From Pseudarthrobacter sp. NIBRBAC000502770 (GTDB lineage: Bacteria > Actinomycetota > Actinomycetes > Actinomycetales > Micrococcaceae): a stretch of DNA of 64,000 bases. The stretch covers positions 496,001 to 560,000 of the forward strand of contig NZ_CP041198.1 in the NCBI RefSeq assembly GCF_006517815.1, written 5' to 3'. This document shows positions 63,468 through 64,000 of the stretch, piece by piece. A model generated the notes under the pieces. The model was not told the DNA's origin and did not search any database. It was given only the letters and a program-made list of their open reading frames with translations. Numbering within the stretch: position 1 is the stretch's first letter; the number at the start of each line of letters is the position of its first letter. The position numbers and the translations under genes were made by a program.

Positions 63468-63704
63468 CGGAGTTCCTCTCATTTTTGCGGATGGGCACTG
63501 CAACCATCCCGCATGGGACTTAAGCGATCCTTAATTGGCTTGCGGGCTCTGGACCGGGGCCAGCACCGGGAGCATGATTGGGGTTGATGTGGCGCGCGTC
63601 ATCCGCGTCGCCACGGGCAGGCGCTGGGGCCGCTGGTCGGTTGGTCCGCCGGGGCTGGACGAATTCGTATCCGGTCCGGACGGCTGCTCGTGAGGGGCTG
63701 TGCG

Positions 63705-64000
63705 ATGGGTGCACTGCGGATAGGGGCCCTCGGGCCGCTGGATGTCATTGCCGGCGGATCGCCCGTTGTGGTCAAAGGCGGCAAGCAGCGGATCGTCCTG
63801 GCATGCCTTGCCCTCAGGGCGAACTCCGTGGTGACTGCCGACTTCCTGGCAGATGTTTTATGGGGCGATCACCCGCCGGCGCGTCCGGGGCCGCAGATGC
63901 AGGTGTACTTGGCGAATCTGCGGGGCCTGCTGGAACCGGGCAGGCCGCCCGGCGTGGGAGCACGCCATTTGCTCAGCCGTCCCGGTGGCTACAGCCTGGT
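63705..64000 (+). CDS. SARP/BTAD-type transcriptional regulator, 3'-truncated by window edge
   Basis: The first 98 or so residues of a regulator, starting at ATG 63705 after GAGGGG. MGALRIGALGPLDVIAGG, KGGKQRIVLACLALRAN, TADFLADVLWGDHPPARPGP, MQVYLANLRGLLEP and HLLSRPGGYSLV are the OmpR-like winged HTH of AfsR/SARP proteins. The BTAD domain and anything beyond lie outside the window. Such regulators activate secondary-metabolite or stress genes. Read directly from the sequence; reading frame open to the edge. Confidence 0.85.
   Translation, partial: MGALRIGALGPLDVIAGGSPVVVKGGKQRIVLACLALRANSVVTADFLADVLWGDHPPARPGPQMQVYLANLRGLLEPGRPPGVGARHLLSRPGGYSL

Overview
The window is high-GC chromosomal DNA from an actinobacterium. 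The protein set (an MgtA-type ATPase, GAF-domain DevS-like kinase, excalibur lipoprotein, SARP/BTAD regulator, RlmC, gluconate GntK/GntP and many secreted hydrolases with TAT or lipobox signals) looks most like a soil Micrococcaceae such as Arthrobacter or Pseudarthrobacter. This placement is inferred from protein flavour and codon bias, not from a marker gene.

Layout. 1-1.2 kb: 3' part of an amino-acid permease. About 1.8-17.8 kb: a defence island that by eye is less GC-rich than its surroundings. Its left side encodes two divergent HNH proteins (a ScoMcrA-head/EVE-like/HNH protein and an HNH-DGQHR fusion). Its core is a tightly packed six-gene operon (5207-12559): an EcoRII-type C5-cytosine methylase with an N-terminal HTH, an EcoRII-C type endonuclease, a SNF2 ATPase, a free-standing EcoRII-N (B3-like) effector domain, a MORC/MutL-like GHKL ATPase and an McrA-like HNH protein. 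After about 2 kb of debris that includes a frameshifted integrase remnant comes a Septu-like ATPase/HNH pair (14577-16783). The right edge is a gene graveyard: an EEP-nuclease remnant, an orphan ORF and a DeoR regulator broken by two frameshifts.

18.6-23 kb: a GAF-domain regulator divergent from a flavin monooxygenase and a zinc-dependent 2,3-butanediol-type dehydrogenase, plausibly a small catabolic unit. 23-30.6 kb: subtilase, methyltransferase, membrane-anchored HNH protein, SRPBCC protein, nucleoside deaminase, YciI protein, a Phd/VapC-type toxin-antitoxin pair, hemerythrin protein and secreted lipase. 30.7-38.8 kb: an aromatic-acid MFS importer preceded by a perfect IclR/PcaR-like palindrome, two secreted phosphoesterases converging on a shared hairpin, an SDR, a second subtilase with near-identical 150-bp C-terminal repeats, and a GerMN-like lipoprotein.

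38.9-50.1 kb: P-type Mg2+ ATPase, histidine kinase with a convergent response regulator, small stress-type genes (one frameshifted), hydrolase, TfoX-like protein, then an operon of an unusual Nramp-family transporter with two PRC-barrel-like proteins. 50.1-64 kb: cold-shock gene with a long leader and strong terminator, two-domain cupredoxin, gntP-gntK, SDR, excalibur lipoprotein, secreted phosphoesterase and its DUF6454-like neighbour, a MocR regulator divergent from an EamA exporter and PaiB gene with a shared palindrome, rlmC, a secreted protein and the 5' end of a SARP-family regulator. I saw no rRNA, tRNA, CRISPR array or intact insertion sequence.
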